From contig NZ_JAAKDT010000006.1 in assembly GCF_011038785.1 (NCBI RefSeq), forward strand, positions 1-64,000: a stretch of 64,000 nt of DNA, given 5' to 3'. The number at the start of each line of letters is the position of its first letter. Positions within the stretch are counted from its first letter, which is position 1. Under the pieces are notes generated by a model. The model saw only the letters and a list, made by a program, of their open reading frames with translations, made no database searches and was not told the origin of the DNA. Made by a program: the position numbers and the translations under genes. Below, in pieces: positions 55,157-62,258 of this stretch. This DNA comes from Parabacteroides sp. ZJ-118 (GTDB taxonomy: Bacteria; Bacteroidota; Bacteroidia; Bacteroidales; Tannerellaceae).

Positions 55157-55433
55157 TCAATTCTTTTAAACGGTTCTTCACTGCTGTTCCGGGCTTGAAC
55201 ACAGGAACTAACTTAGGGGGAACCAGATATCGCTTCCCGTTCGCTGGATTCACGGAAATACGTTCCGCTTTCTTTTTCACCTCGAACTGGCCAAAACCTT
55301 GCAAGTAGATCGTATCGTTATCCACTAATTTCGAACTTACAATGGAACTGAGCGCAGAAATCATGTCGGAAACTTCCTTCGAAGTCCAACCCATACGATT
55401 CGCCAATTCTGTTATAAGGTCCTTGTTTCTCAT
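55143..55433 (-). CDS. HU-family DNA-binding protein
   Basis: From MRNKDLITELANRMGW the product has 96 residues and the HU/IHF fold: N-terminal dimerisation helices, ISALSSIVSSKLVDNDTIYLQGFGQFEV, and the DNA-wrapping arm SVNPANGKRYLVPPKLVPVFKPG. The ATG at 55445 is an alternative; the frame is open to 55490, but the promoter box at 55488-55495 excludes a start there. It is transcribed with the HU-TM-LysM gene, and the two proteins may heterodimerise. The arm lacks the usual Pro-kink sequence of canonical HU, as in other Bacteroidetes HU-like proteins. Confidence 0.87.
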   Translation of the reverse strand: MRNKDLITELANRMGWTSKEVSDMISALSSIVSSKLVDNDTIYLQGFGQFEVKKKAERISVNPANGKRYLVPPKLVPVFKPGTAVKNRLKELSDNE

Positions 55434-55487
55434 ATCTAATTCCATAACAGTTCGGGCTGCTATATTAGTTATTTTTTCGTTAACCGA

Positions 55488-55519
55488 CAAATATATCGAC
55501 AGCTCTCACATCAATTCAA
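55488..55519 (-). promoter_or_regulatory. Promoter of the HU / HU-TM-LysM operon
   Basis: The minus strand has TTG (55519-55517), 21 bases, then TATATTTG (55495-55488). The start near 55481 rules out the longest reading of the HU gene. It overlaps the rimO stop region. Confidence 0.6.
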
Positions 55520-56809
55520 CACGTTTCCATACAGATCAAACGCTTGTGCACCAATCACCTTTACTAGATAAAAGCTACCCGGACTCAAGAGAGTCTCCTT
55601 GGAAATCAACAGTTCAGGATCCACCTCGGGCGAGTCGTATTGTGTACGTCCCACGTAGAAATCCTCCTCCTCACGGTCTATGACCACCCGGAAGACCTGC
55701 CCTACTTTCGAGGCATTCACGTCGGCAGAGATGCCTTCCTGCACACGCATCAGGTAATCCAGCCGCTCTTGCTTCACCTCCTGCGGAGTCTCGTCTTTAT
55801 AATGCTTATATGCGTAGGTACCCTCCTCGTGGCTATAGGCGAAAGCTCCCATGCGCTCGAAGCGGATCTCTTTCACGAAACGAATCAATTCCTCGAAATC
55901 CTGTTCCGTCTCGCCGGGATGTCCCACCATCAAGGTGGTACGCAGATGGATACCCGGCACTTCCCGGCGCATACGCTCCAGCAGCTCATACGTCTCGGCC
56001 TTTGTGATATTACGGCGCATCCTTTTCAATATCGGGTCGCTGATATGTTGCAGGGCAATGTCCATGTACTTGCAAACGTTGTCACGCTCGCGCATCACCG
56101 GCAACAGCTCATAAGGGAAATGAGACGGATACCCGTAATGCAAACGGATCCACTCGACGCCCGGAATGTCGGAGACCCGCTCTACCAGTTCCGGCAGGGT
56201 CATTCGCTTATAGCGATCAAGTCCATAAAACGTCAGGTCTTGGGCGATCATCTGGAATTCTTTCACGCCTTGCGCCACCAACCCACGAACCTCGTCGACA
56301 ATCTCGTCCATCGGACGAGATTGATAGGCCCCGGTTATGATCGGGATCGAACAGTAAGAGCAGGTACGACTGCATCCCTCCCCAATCTTCACGTAAGCGT
56401 AGTGCCTCGGGGTGGTGAGCACGCGCTCGGTAGCCAGCTCTTGATGATACGATTTGCCCAGATCGGAGATCAACTCTTTCCAATTGAATTTCCCGTAAAA
56501 ACGATCCACCTCGGGAAGTTCCTTCTCCAGATCTTTCAAGAAACGCTCCGACAAGCAGCCCATCACGAAAAGCTTCCCGATCCGTCCTTTTTGTTTTTGC
56601 TCACCCAACTCGAGGATCATATTGATAGATTCCTCTTGGGCATCACCGATGAAACCACAGGTATTCACAACCACGATCTCGCCACTGATCGTATGGGGAT
56701 CATGTTCTACCGTATAGCCATTGGCAACGAATTGACGCATAAGTTGCTCCGAGTCCACTAGGTTTTTCGAACACCCCAGCGTAATAATATCTACTTTGTT
56801 TTTTCTCAT
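55511..56809 (-). CDS. rimO: Ribosomal protein uS12 (Asp88) methylthiotransferase
   Basis: This 432-residue radical SAM enzyme methylthiolates Asp88 of ribosomal protein S12. The N-terminal MTTase domain has the three cluster cysteines Cys13, Cys51 and Cys85. The radical SAM motif is CxxxCxxC at Cys146, 150 and 153 (GCSRTCSYCSIP). The C-terminal TRAM domain begins about residue 365. Length and order fit RimO better than the tRNA enzyme MiaB. It overlaps the ftsY stop by four bases (ATGA), so ftsY-rimO form one unit. Confidence 0.95.
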   Translation of the reverse strand: MRKNKVDIITLGCSKNLVDSEQLMRQFVANGYTVEHDPHTISGEIVVVNTCGFIGDAQEESINMILELGEQKQKGRIGKLFVMGCLSERFLKDLEKELPEVDRFYGKFNWKELISDLGKSYHQELATERVLTTPRHYAYVKIGEGCSRTCSYCSIPIITGAYQSRPMDEIVDEVRGLVAQGVKEFQMIAQDLTFYGLDRYKRMTLPELVERVSDIPGVEWIRLHYGYPSHFPYELLPVMRERDNVCKYMDIALQHISDPILKRMRRNITKAETYELLERMRREVPGIHLRTTLMVGHPGETEQDFEELIRFVKEIRFERMGAFAYSHEEGTYAYKHYKDETPQEVKQERLDYLMRVQEGISADVNASKVGQVFRVVIDREEEDFYVGRTQYDSPEVDPELLISKETLLSPGSFYLVKVIGAQAFDLYGNVLN

Positions 56810-57759
56810 TCTCCAAATAACGAATTGACAAACTCTCGTTTGCGGAATACTTGCAAATCCTCCATTCCCTCGCCGAGTCCGATATATTTCACGGGGATAC
56901 GGAAATGGTCGGAGATACCGATCACGACACCTCCCTTGGCGGTACCGTCCAGCTTGGTCACTGCTAAGGCGTTCACCTCGGTGGCGGTGGTAAATTGTTT
57001 TGCTTGCTCGAAGGCGTTCTGCCCAGTAGAGCCATCCAATACCAACAAAATCTCGTGGGGAGCATCTGGGACCACCTTCTTCATCACGTTCTTGATCTTG
57101 GTAAGCTCGTTCATCAAGTTGATTTTGTTATGTAAACGTCCGGCGGTATCGATAATCACCGCGTCGGCATCATTCGCCTTAGCGGAGTTTAGGGTATCGA
57201 AAGCTACGGAAGCGGGGTCCGAGCCCATGTTCTGCTTCACGATAGGTACGCCTACCCGCTCGCTCCAGATCACTAACTGCTCCACGGCGGCGGCGCGGAA
57301 CGTATCAGCGGCGCCCAGATAGACCTTCTTGCCGGCTTTCTTGAACTGGTAGGCCAACTTACCGATCGTGGTCGTCTTACCGACCCCATTCACGCCTACT
57401 ACCATGATCACGTAGGGTTTCTTGCCCTCCGGGAGTGCGAATTCCTCGGCATCCTCCGTATTGTTTTCTGTTAGCAAGCTGGCGATCTCATCACGCAGCA
57501 ACGTGGTCAATTCTTGGGTGGTGACATACTTGTCACGGGCTACACGCTTCTCGATACGGTCGATGATTTTCAACGTGGTATCCACGCCGACATCCGAGGT
57601 AATCAGCACTTCCTCCAAATTATCCAACACATCGTCGTCCACCTTACTCTTACCGGCGATCGCCTTGGTAATCTTGGAGAAAACACTTTCTTTCGTCTTC
57701 GACAGACCTTTATCCAAGGTTTCCTTTTTTTCCTTATTGAAAAAGCTAAAAATACCCAT
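56806..57759 (-). CDS. ftsY: Signal recognition particle receptor FtsY
   Basis: This 317-residue SRP GTPase docks ribosome-SRP complexes at the inner membrane. It has an N-terminal NG-associated helical bundle, G1 GVNGVGKTT (about 119-127), the DTAGR motif (G3) in VIIDTAGRLHNK, and TKLDGTAKGG (G4 and closing loop). The acidic A domain of enterobacterial FtsY is nearly absent, normal for Bacteroidetes. It is translationally coupled to rimO downstream. The 128 bases upstream hold no gene I can recognise. Confidence 0.96.
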   Translation of the reverse strand: MGIFSFFNKEKKETLDKGLSKTKESVFSKITKAIAGKSKVDDDVLDNLEEVLITSDVGVDTTLKIIDRIEKRVARDKYVTTQELTTLLRDEIASLLTENNTEDAEEFALPEGKKPYVIMVVGVNGVGKTTTIGKLAYQFKKAGKKVYLGAADTFRAAAVEQLVIWSERVGVPIVKQNMGSDPASVAFDTLNSAKANDADAVIIDTAGRLHNKINLMNELTKIKNVMKKVVPDAPHEILLVLDGSTGQNAFEQAKQFTTATEVNALAVTKLDGTAKGGVVIGISDHFRIPVKYIGLGEGMEDLQVFRKREFVNSLFGE

Positions 57760-57887
57760 ATCTATTTTGTTTCTGTTTTTATTTGCTTCAAATCACACTC
57801 ATCAAGTAGTTTCCGGATCACCTTAACGAACAGGCTCCTCCTCGCTTGCCCCGTGATTTCGAGCAGTCACATCTTTCTTGTTTTTAG

Positions 57888-59027
57888 TTAATCCATCCTG
57901 TTCTTATAATCCTCATAGCCGAACATACGGTACATCACCAGCTGGTTGTCCTTGCTCCAAAGAGCCAAGGATGGATGCGGTATACCGTTGAACATATTCG
58001 TCTTCACGATCGTGTAGTGGATCATATCCTCGAAAATCAGTTTATCACCGATCTCCAGCGGTTTATCGAATGACCAATCTCCCATATAATCACCACTCAA
58101 GCAGCTGTTTCCCCCAATCCGATAGGTAGGTTTTCCTTCCTCGGCATCCGTGGCGAAACGGATAGCCGGTTTGTAGGGCATCTCCAGGCAATCCGGCATA
58201 TGGCAAGTAAAGGAGGCATCAATAATAGCCGTCTTGATACCACGGTTCTCCACGATATCCACTACGGTTGTCAGCAAAAATCCGGTTTGCCATGCGAAGG
58301 CGCTTCCCGGCTCCAGAATCAACTCCAAGTTCGGATATTTCTCCTTAAAGCCTTTCAGCAAAGCGATTAAATGCTCCACGTCGTAGTCCTTACGGGTCAT
58401 CAGATGACCGCCTCCCATATTCAGCCACTTAACGTGAGGAAGGAAACGACCGAAACGCTTCTCCACCTCGGCTAACGTCCGCTCCAGATCATGGGAAGTG
58501 GACTCGCACAAGGTATGGAAGTGCAGCCCCTCGATACCCTCCGGCAACGTATCTCCCAGCAGGTCACCAGTCACTCCCATCCGGGAACCCGGGGCGCAAG
58601 GATTATACAAGTCCGTCTCCACGTCGGAGTATTCCGGATTGATCCGCAATCCACAAGACACCCGGTTACCATCCGCCCGCACCATCGGATAAAAACGATG
58701 GAACTGAGAGAGAGAGTTGAATGTGACGTGACTACTGTATCTCAAGATCAATGGGAAATCGGCCTCCGTATAAGCCGGGGAATAGGTATGTGCCGGACTT
58801 CCCATTTCCTCGAAGGCCAGCTGAGCCTCGAATTTAGAACTCGCGGTCGAAAAATGGATGTACTCACGCACGATCGGAAACGCTTTCCATAAAGCGAAAG
58901 CCTTAAAAGCCAATAGGATGCTCACTCCCGCACGTTCCTTTACGCACCTGATCAAGGATAAGTTGTTTCTTAGTAATTTCTCCTCCATCACATAGCAAGG
59001 CGAGGGTATCTTGTTGATGTCTATCAT
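57888..59027 (-). CDS. nspC: Carboxynorspermidine / carboxyspermidine decarboxylase
   Basis: The 379-residue PLP enzyme of the alanine-racemase-like fold decarboxylates carboxy(nor)spermidine in the alternative polyamine pathway. It begins MIDINKIPSPCYVMEEKLL; the PLP lysine is in LLAFKAFALWKAF (Lys42). The family block NMGGGHLMTRKDYD and the second-subunit Cys/Asp segment GNSCLSGDYMGDW are present. The partner dehydrogenase gene is not in this window. The start at 59027 fits the promoter box TACATTTG (59065-59058); the open frame upstream to 59096 would lie beyond it. Confidence 0.93.
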   Translation of the reverse strand: MIDINKIPSPCYVMEEKLLRNNLSLIRCVKERAGVSILLAFKAFALWKAFPIVREYIHFSTASSKFEAQLAFEEMGSPAHTYSPAYTEADFPLILRYSSHVTFNSLSQFHRFYPMVRADGNRVSCGLRINPEYSDVETDLYNPCAPGSRMGVTGDLLGDTLPEGIEGLHFHTLCESTSHDLERTLAEVEKRFGRFLPHVKWLNMGGGHLMTRKDYDVEHLIALLKGFKEKYPNLELILEPGSAFAWQTGFLLTTVVDIVENRGIKTAIIDASFTCHMPDCLEMPYKPAIRFATDAEEGKPTYRIGGNSCLSGDYMGDWSFDKPLEIGDKLIFEDMIHYTIVKTNMFNGIPHPSLALWSKDNQLVMYRMFGYEDYKNRMD

Positions 59028-59057
59028 GCTGTATCTCAGTATTTCATAATAAATACG

Positions 59058-59088
59058 CAAATGTAGCGAAAACATTCTAGGAAAGCAA
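59058..59088 (-). promoter_or_regulatory. Promoter of nspC
   Basis: The minus strand has TTG (59088-59086), 20 bases, then TACATTTG (59065-59058). The leader is about 25 bases. Confidence 0.65.
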
Positions 59089-59141
59089 GGTTTCATTTCC
59101 GAAAAAGCAATAAAAAAACAACTCTATTTTTCATTTAAGGA

Positions 59142-59185
59142 CAATTGTGTTTCGTCTCGAACACTATTGTGTTTGGCGGCGAACA
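59142..59185. repeat. Two-unit 22-base tandem repeat between nspC and the helicase gene
   Basis: Units 59142-59163 and 59164-59185 share ATTGTGTTT near the start and CGAACA at the end. The bases after them (59200-59230) contain a shorter degenerate GCGAAAGT duplication. There is no coding frame in this 180-base gap. Confidence 0.75.
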
Positions 59186-59273
59186 CAGTATAGCGACGCG
59201 AAAGTAAGCGCGAAAGTGAGTGTGAATCGAACAGAAGTCTCGTCGCGAGGGCGAGGTATCCACAAGCCGACAT

Positions 59274-61610
59274 TCAATCATTCAGCACGGTAAGTTTAGC
59301 GAACTTCAGAAGCAATTGCTTTTGCCCGAAATGATCGAAGGCTACCGTAGCCTTCGCGTTACCACCTTCTCCTTCTATTGAAACAATCTCACCTTCCCCA
59401 AAACGATCATGGCGAACTTTGGATCCTGCCCGTAAACCCGATAGATCCGGAGCCACCGAAAAGCACGATTCCATCGTGCTTTTTAGCTTCGTAAGAGACC
59501 CTTGACGCTGTGCTGTTTGCCTCATTGGCGAAACGGAATCACCCTCAACCACCCTTGGTTGCCGGAATGGAGAGGCAAAAGCCGGGCGCCCGTAGCGTTC
59601 ACGAGCCGAGGCGAACGCATCTGAAGCGCCGACATCCGAAGTCATATCCAAATACTTAGCGTCTATGTCCCTCAAGAAACGACTGGCCGTACAGATATCC
59701 GTCTTTCCGTTACGATAGCGGCTCATCGCATAGCTCAATACGCAATTTTGCTCCGCACGGGTAATCGCCACGTAGAACAAACGACGCTCCTCCTCTACCG
59801 CTCTCGGGTTATCTTTCGATAGAGACGAGGGGAACAGGTCTTCCTCCAAGCCTACCACGAAAACATTCGTGAATTCCAACCCCTTGGCAGCATGCACGGT
59901 CATCATAGTGACCTTATCGGAGTTTTCCTCTTTATCGTTATCCTGATCCGTGAGTAAGGATACTTCCGCCAAGAAATCGGACATAGCGACTTGCTCCATA
60001 CCCTCCTCCCTCCGGATCTCGCTGAACTCGGCGATGCCTTTCAGCAACTCCTGCAAGTTCTCTTGTTTGCTCACGCCCTCTACGGAGCGATCTTGAAACA
60101 GGTCGGAAACGACTCCGCTACGCTTCACCACCAAGGTGGCCAATTCTTCTGCGGAGAGTCTTTTATTCTCTTCGATGAAAGCTTCGATCAAATTCCGGAA
60201 ATCGCTCAATTTCTTTGCTGTACCGTTGTTTATAGGCAGCGAATATTCCAAGGGGGATCGCAGCACGGTCCATAGACTTACCCCGTATTCGGTAGCGGCG
60301 CTGACCAGCTTACCTACTGTCGTATCTCCGATTCCCCGGGTGGGATAATTGATGATTCGCTTCAGGGCCTCCTCGTCGTGCGGGTTCACGATCAGGCGGA
60401 AGTAAGCGATCATGTCCTTGATCTCTTTCCGCTGGTAAAAAGACAAACCACCGTAAATCTTATAAGGGATACCCCGCTTTCGCAACGCCTCTTCCAAGAT
60501 ACGGGACTGGGCGTTGGTACGATACAGGATCGCGAAATCGGCATACGAGAACTTCCCCGATATCCCGCGCATCTCGTTGATCCGGGCGGCTACGGTGTAG
60601 CCCTCCTCATAGTCGGAGTAGGAGGTGAAGACCCTCACCTTGCTGCCCGCCTCCTTCTCGGAGTAGACCGTCTTGGGTATCTGACGGGTATTCTTGCCAA
60701 TCAGGCTATTGGCGGCGTTCACGATATTCTGGGTGGAACGGTAATTCCTCTCCAGCTTGAAGATACGGCAACCGGTATAAAGATTCTTGAATTGCAGGAT
60801 GTTATCTATATTAGCGCCTCGGAAGGAATAGATACTCTGGGCGTCATCCCCTACCACGCAGATACGGCCGTGTCTCTCGCAAAGCCGTTGTACGATCAGG
60901 TGTTGGGCGAAGTTCGTATCTTGATACTCGTCCACCAATACATACCGGAAGAAACTCCGGTATTTCTCCAATACGGCCGGATGATCCCGAAACAGGATAT
61001 TGGTTTGCAGCAACAGGTCGTCGAAGTCCATCGCCCCCGCTTGCAGGCAACGGTTCTGGTAACGTTTGTAGATTTCCCGGAGCAAGGGGACCTTGGCATT
61101 CATATCACTTTCCACGAGTTCTTTATTTTGCTCGTAGGCCGTATAGGTGATCAAGGAGTTCTTCGCGTTGGAGATCCGGCTCTGCACCATCCCGATGCGA
61201 TACACCTTATCATCCAATCGCATTTCCTTGAGGATGGATTTCAGTAAGCTTTTGGAGTCAGTGGCGTCATAGATCGTGAAATTGGAAGGGTAACCGATAT
61301 GCGCCGCCTCGTTTCGTAGAATACGGGAGAAGATGGAGTGGAAAGTTCCCATCCATAGCCGACGGGCCGTTTGCTCACCGGTGATGGCCGCGATACGCTC
61401 TTTCATCTCCCGGGCCGCCTTATTAGTAAAGGTCAGCGCCAAGATACTATAGGGAGGCAATCCCAATTGCAATAAATAGGCGATCTTATAGGTCAGTACC
61501 CTTGTCTTACCGGAGCCCGCCCCGGCTACGACCAAGGATGGCCCTTCGTTGTAAACCACCGCTTCCCGCTGGCTCTCATTCAGTTGATTCAAATATTCTT
61601 CCACATTCAT
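59274..61610 (-). CDS. UvrD/PcrA-type superfamily 1 DNA helicase
   Basis: From MNVEEYLNQLNESQREAVV the 778-residue protein has the SF1A helicase motifs in order: Q motif and Walker A GAGSGKT (30-36), motif Ia LALTFTNKAAREMKERI, motif II LVDEYQDTN, motif III VVGDDAQSIYSFRGA, motif IV FKLERNYRST, motif V TVHAAKGLEF and motif VI VAITRAEQNCVLSYA. A Tudor-like C-terminal domain (about 725-775, GSKVRHDRFGEGEIVSIEGE) is typical of PcrA. It should act in repair and replication-fork processing. The frame is open to 61667, but that would enter the terminator at 61657-61687, so the start is 61610. Confidence 0.95.
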   Translation of the reverse strand: MNVEEYLNQLNESQREAVVYNEGPSLVVAGAGSGKTRVLTYKIAYLLQLGLPPYSILALTFTNKAAREMKERIAAITGEQTARRLWMGTFHSIFSRILRNEAAHIGYPSNFTIYDATDSKSLLKSILKEMRLDDKVYRIGMVQSRISNAKNSLITYTAYEQNKELVESDMNAKVPLLREIYKRYQNRCLQAGAMDFDDLLLQTNILFRDHPAVLEKYRSFFRYVLVDEYQDTNFAQHLIVQRLCERHGRICVVGDDAQSIYSFRGANIDNILQFKNLYTGCRIFKLERNYRSTQNIVNAANSLIGKNTRQIPKTVYSEKEAGSKVRVFTSYSDYEEGYTVAARINEMRGISGKFSYADFAILYRTNAQSRILEEALRKRGIPYKIYGGLSFYQRKEIKDMIAYFRLIVNPHDEEALKRIINYPTRGIGDTTVGKLVSAATEYGVSLWTVLRSPLEYSLPINNGTAKKLSDFRNLIEAFIEENKRLSAEELATLVVKRSGVVSDLFQDRSVEGVSKQENLQELLKGIAEFSEIRREEGMEQVAMSDFLAEVSLLTDQDNDKEENSDKVTMMTVHAAKGLEFTNVFVVGLEEDLFPSSLSKDNPRAVEEERRLFYVAITRAEQNCVLSYAMSRYRNGKTDICTASRFLRDIDAKYLDMTSDVGASDAFASARERYGRPAFASPFRQPRVVEGDSVSPMRQTAQRQGSLTKLKSTMESCFSVAPDLSGLRAGSKVRHDRFGEGEIVSIEGEGGNAKATVAFDHFGQKQLLLKFAKLTVLND

Positions 61611-61624
61611 CCGTTTTAGGGGTA

Positions 61625-61655
61625 CAAAAGTAGGGAAAATAAGCGATTCCGCATA
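61625..61655 (-). promoter_or_regulatory. Promoter of the helicase gene
   Basis: The minus strand has TATG (61655-61652, one mismatch to TTTG), 19 bases, then TACTTTTG (61632-61625), a perfect -7 box. The leader is only about 10 bases. Confidence 0.65.
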
Positions 61656-61656
61656 A

Positions 61657-61687
61657 AAAAACGGCACCGATAAATCCCATTATCGGT
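61657..61687 (-). terminator. Terminator upstream of the helicase gene
   Basis: Arms ACCGATAA (61666-61673) and TTATCGGT (61680-61687) form a stem with a six-base loop. On the minus strand GCCG and seven T follow. It should stop read-through from the alpha-2-macroglobulin gene region into the helicase gene. Confidence 0.82.
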
Positions 61688-61798
61688 AAGATACCTAAAT
61701 CGCCCTATTTCTTTCTTTATGACTCTTTTTACAGGCAAATCGTGACAGCGACGTTTCTAAGATCGGCCAAACCAGAAGCCCAGAGGAGTCACAAAACG

Positions 61799-61972
61799 CG
61801 CTTTTGGGTGGAAATATACTCGTTTTCGGGCATGAAAGGAGACAAAAGCCTACATATTTAGTCGCGTTGGGCAACGCCAATCCTGTCGTTGGGCATTGTA
61901 AACCATCAAGAATAGGGTTGTCAACCGCCGTGAATAGGCATTGTAACCTCGTTAGAATCCCAGTCATAACCC
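61799..61972. repeat. Degenerate tandem array with 22-23-base period
   Basis: Related units start at 61799 (CGCTTTTGGG), 61821 (CGTTTTCGGG), 61864 (CGTTGGGCAACGCC), 61887 (CGTTGGGCATTGTAAACC), 61910 (GAATAGGGTTGTCAACC), 61932 (GAATAGGCATTGTAACC) and 61955 (GAATCCCAGTCATAACC). Steps between neighbours are 22, 43, 23, 23, 22 and 23. Several units contain small palindromes. The whole gap 61688-62169 shows no credible coding frame, although it is open on the minus strand for 100 codons. Confidence 0.75.
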
Positions 61973-62169
61973 TATGGAATCGCCCAAAGAGGTCCATGGA
62001 TATGCGTTCGGATGAATGATTTTCGCTAGAATGAAAGGAGGTTTTTCGGTATACAGCTAAAGATGAATTGATTAAATATATTTTAACGTGGATTTGAGGG
62101 CGTCTTATCCCTTGGCCCGGAAGAAGCGATTCTCCGGGGCTTCCGTTTACAAAATGTCAAACTGTCAAA

Positions 62170-62256
62170 TCACGTACGGAACATGCCTCTGCCGGAGCCG
62201 TAGCCACCACCTCTGTCGTTATTGAAGAAAGGGCGGGGTATACCCGTCCCTTTCAT
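62170..62256 (-). CDS. Possible 28-residue Arg/Gly-rich peptide after the alpha-2-macroglobulin gene
   Basis: An ATG two bases past the stop of the large gene opens a 28-codon frame with the segment RGGGYGSGRG near its C-terminus. The first codons also form a strong hairpin (AAAGGG-CGGG pairing with CCCG-CCCTTT, 62228-62256), so the site may simply be a weak terminator. Composition is unlike a random 3' region, but no homologue is known to me. Confidence 0.25.
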   Translation of the reverse strand: MKGTGIPRPFFNNDRGGGYGSGRGMFRT

Positions 62257-62258
62257 AA

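Noticed and set aside
61695-61997. A 100-codon minus-strand frame upstream of the helicase
   Set aside because: It runs through the degenerate 22-23-base repeats, whose period is not a multiple of three, and has no recognisable domain.
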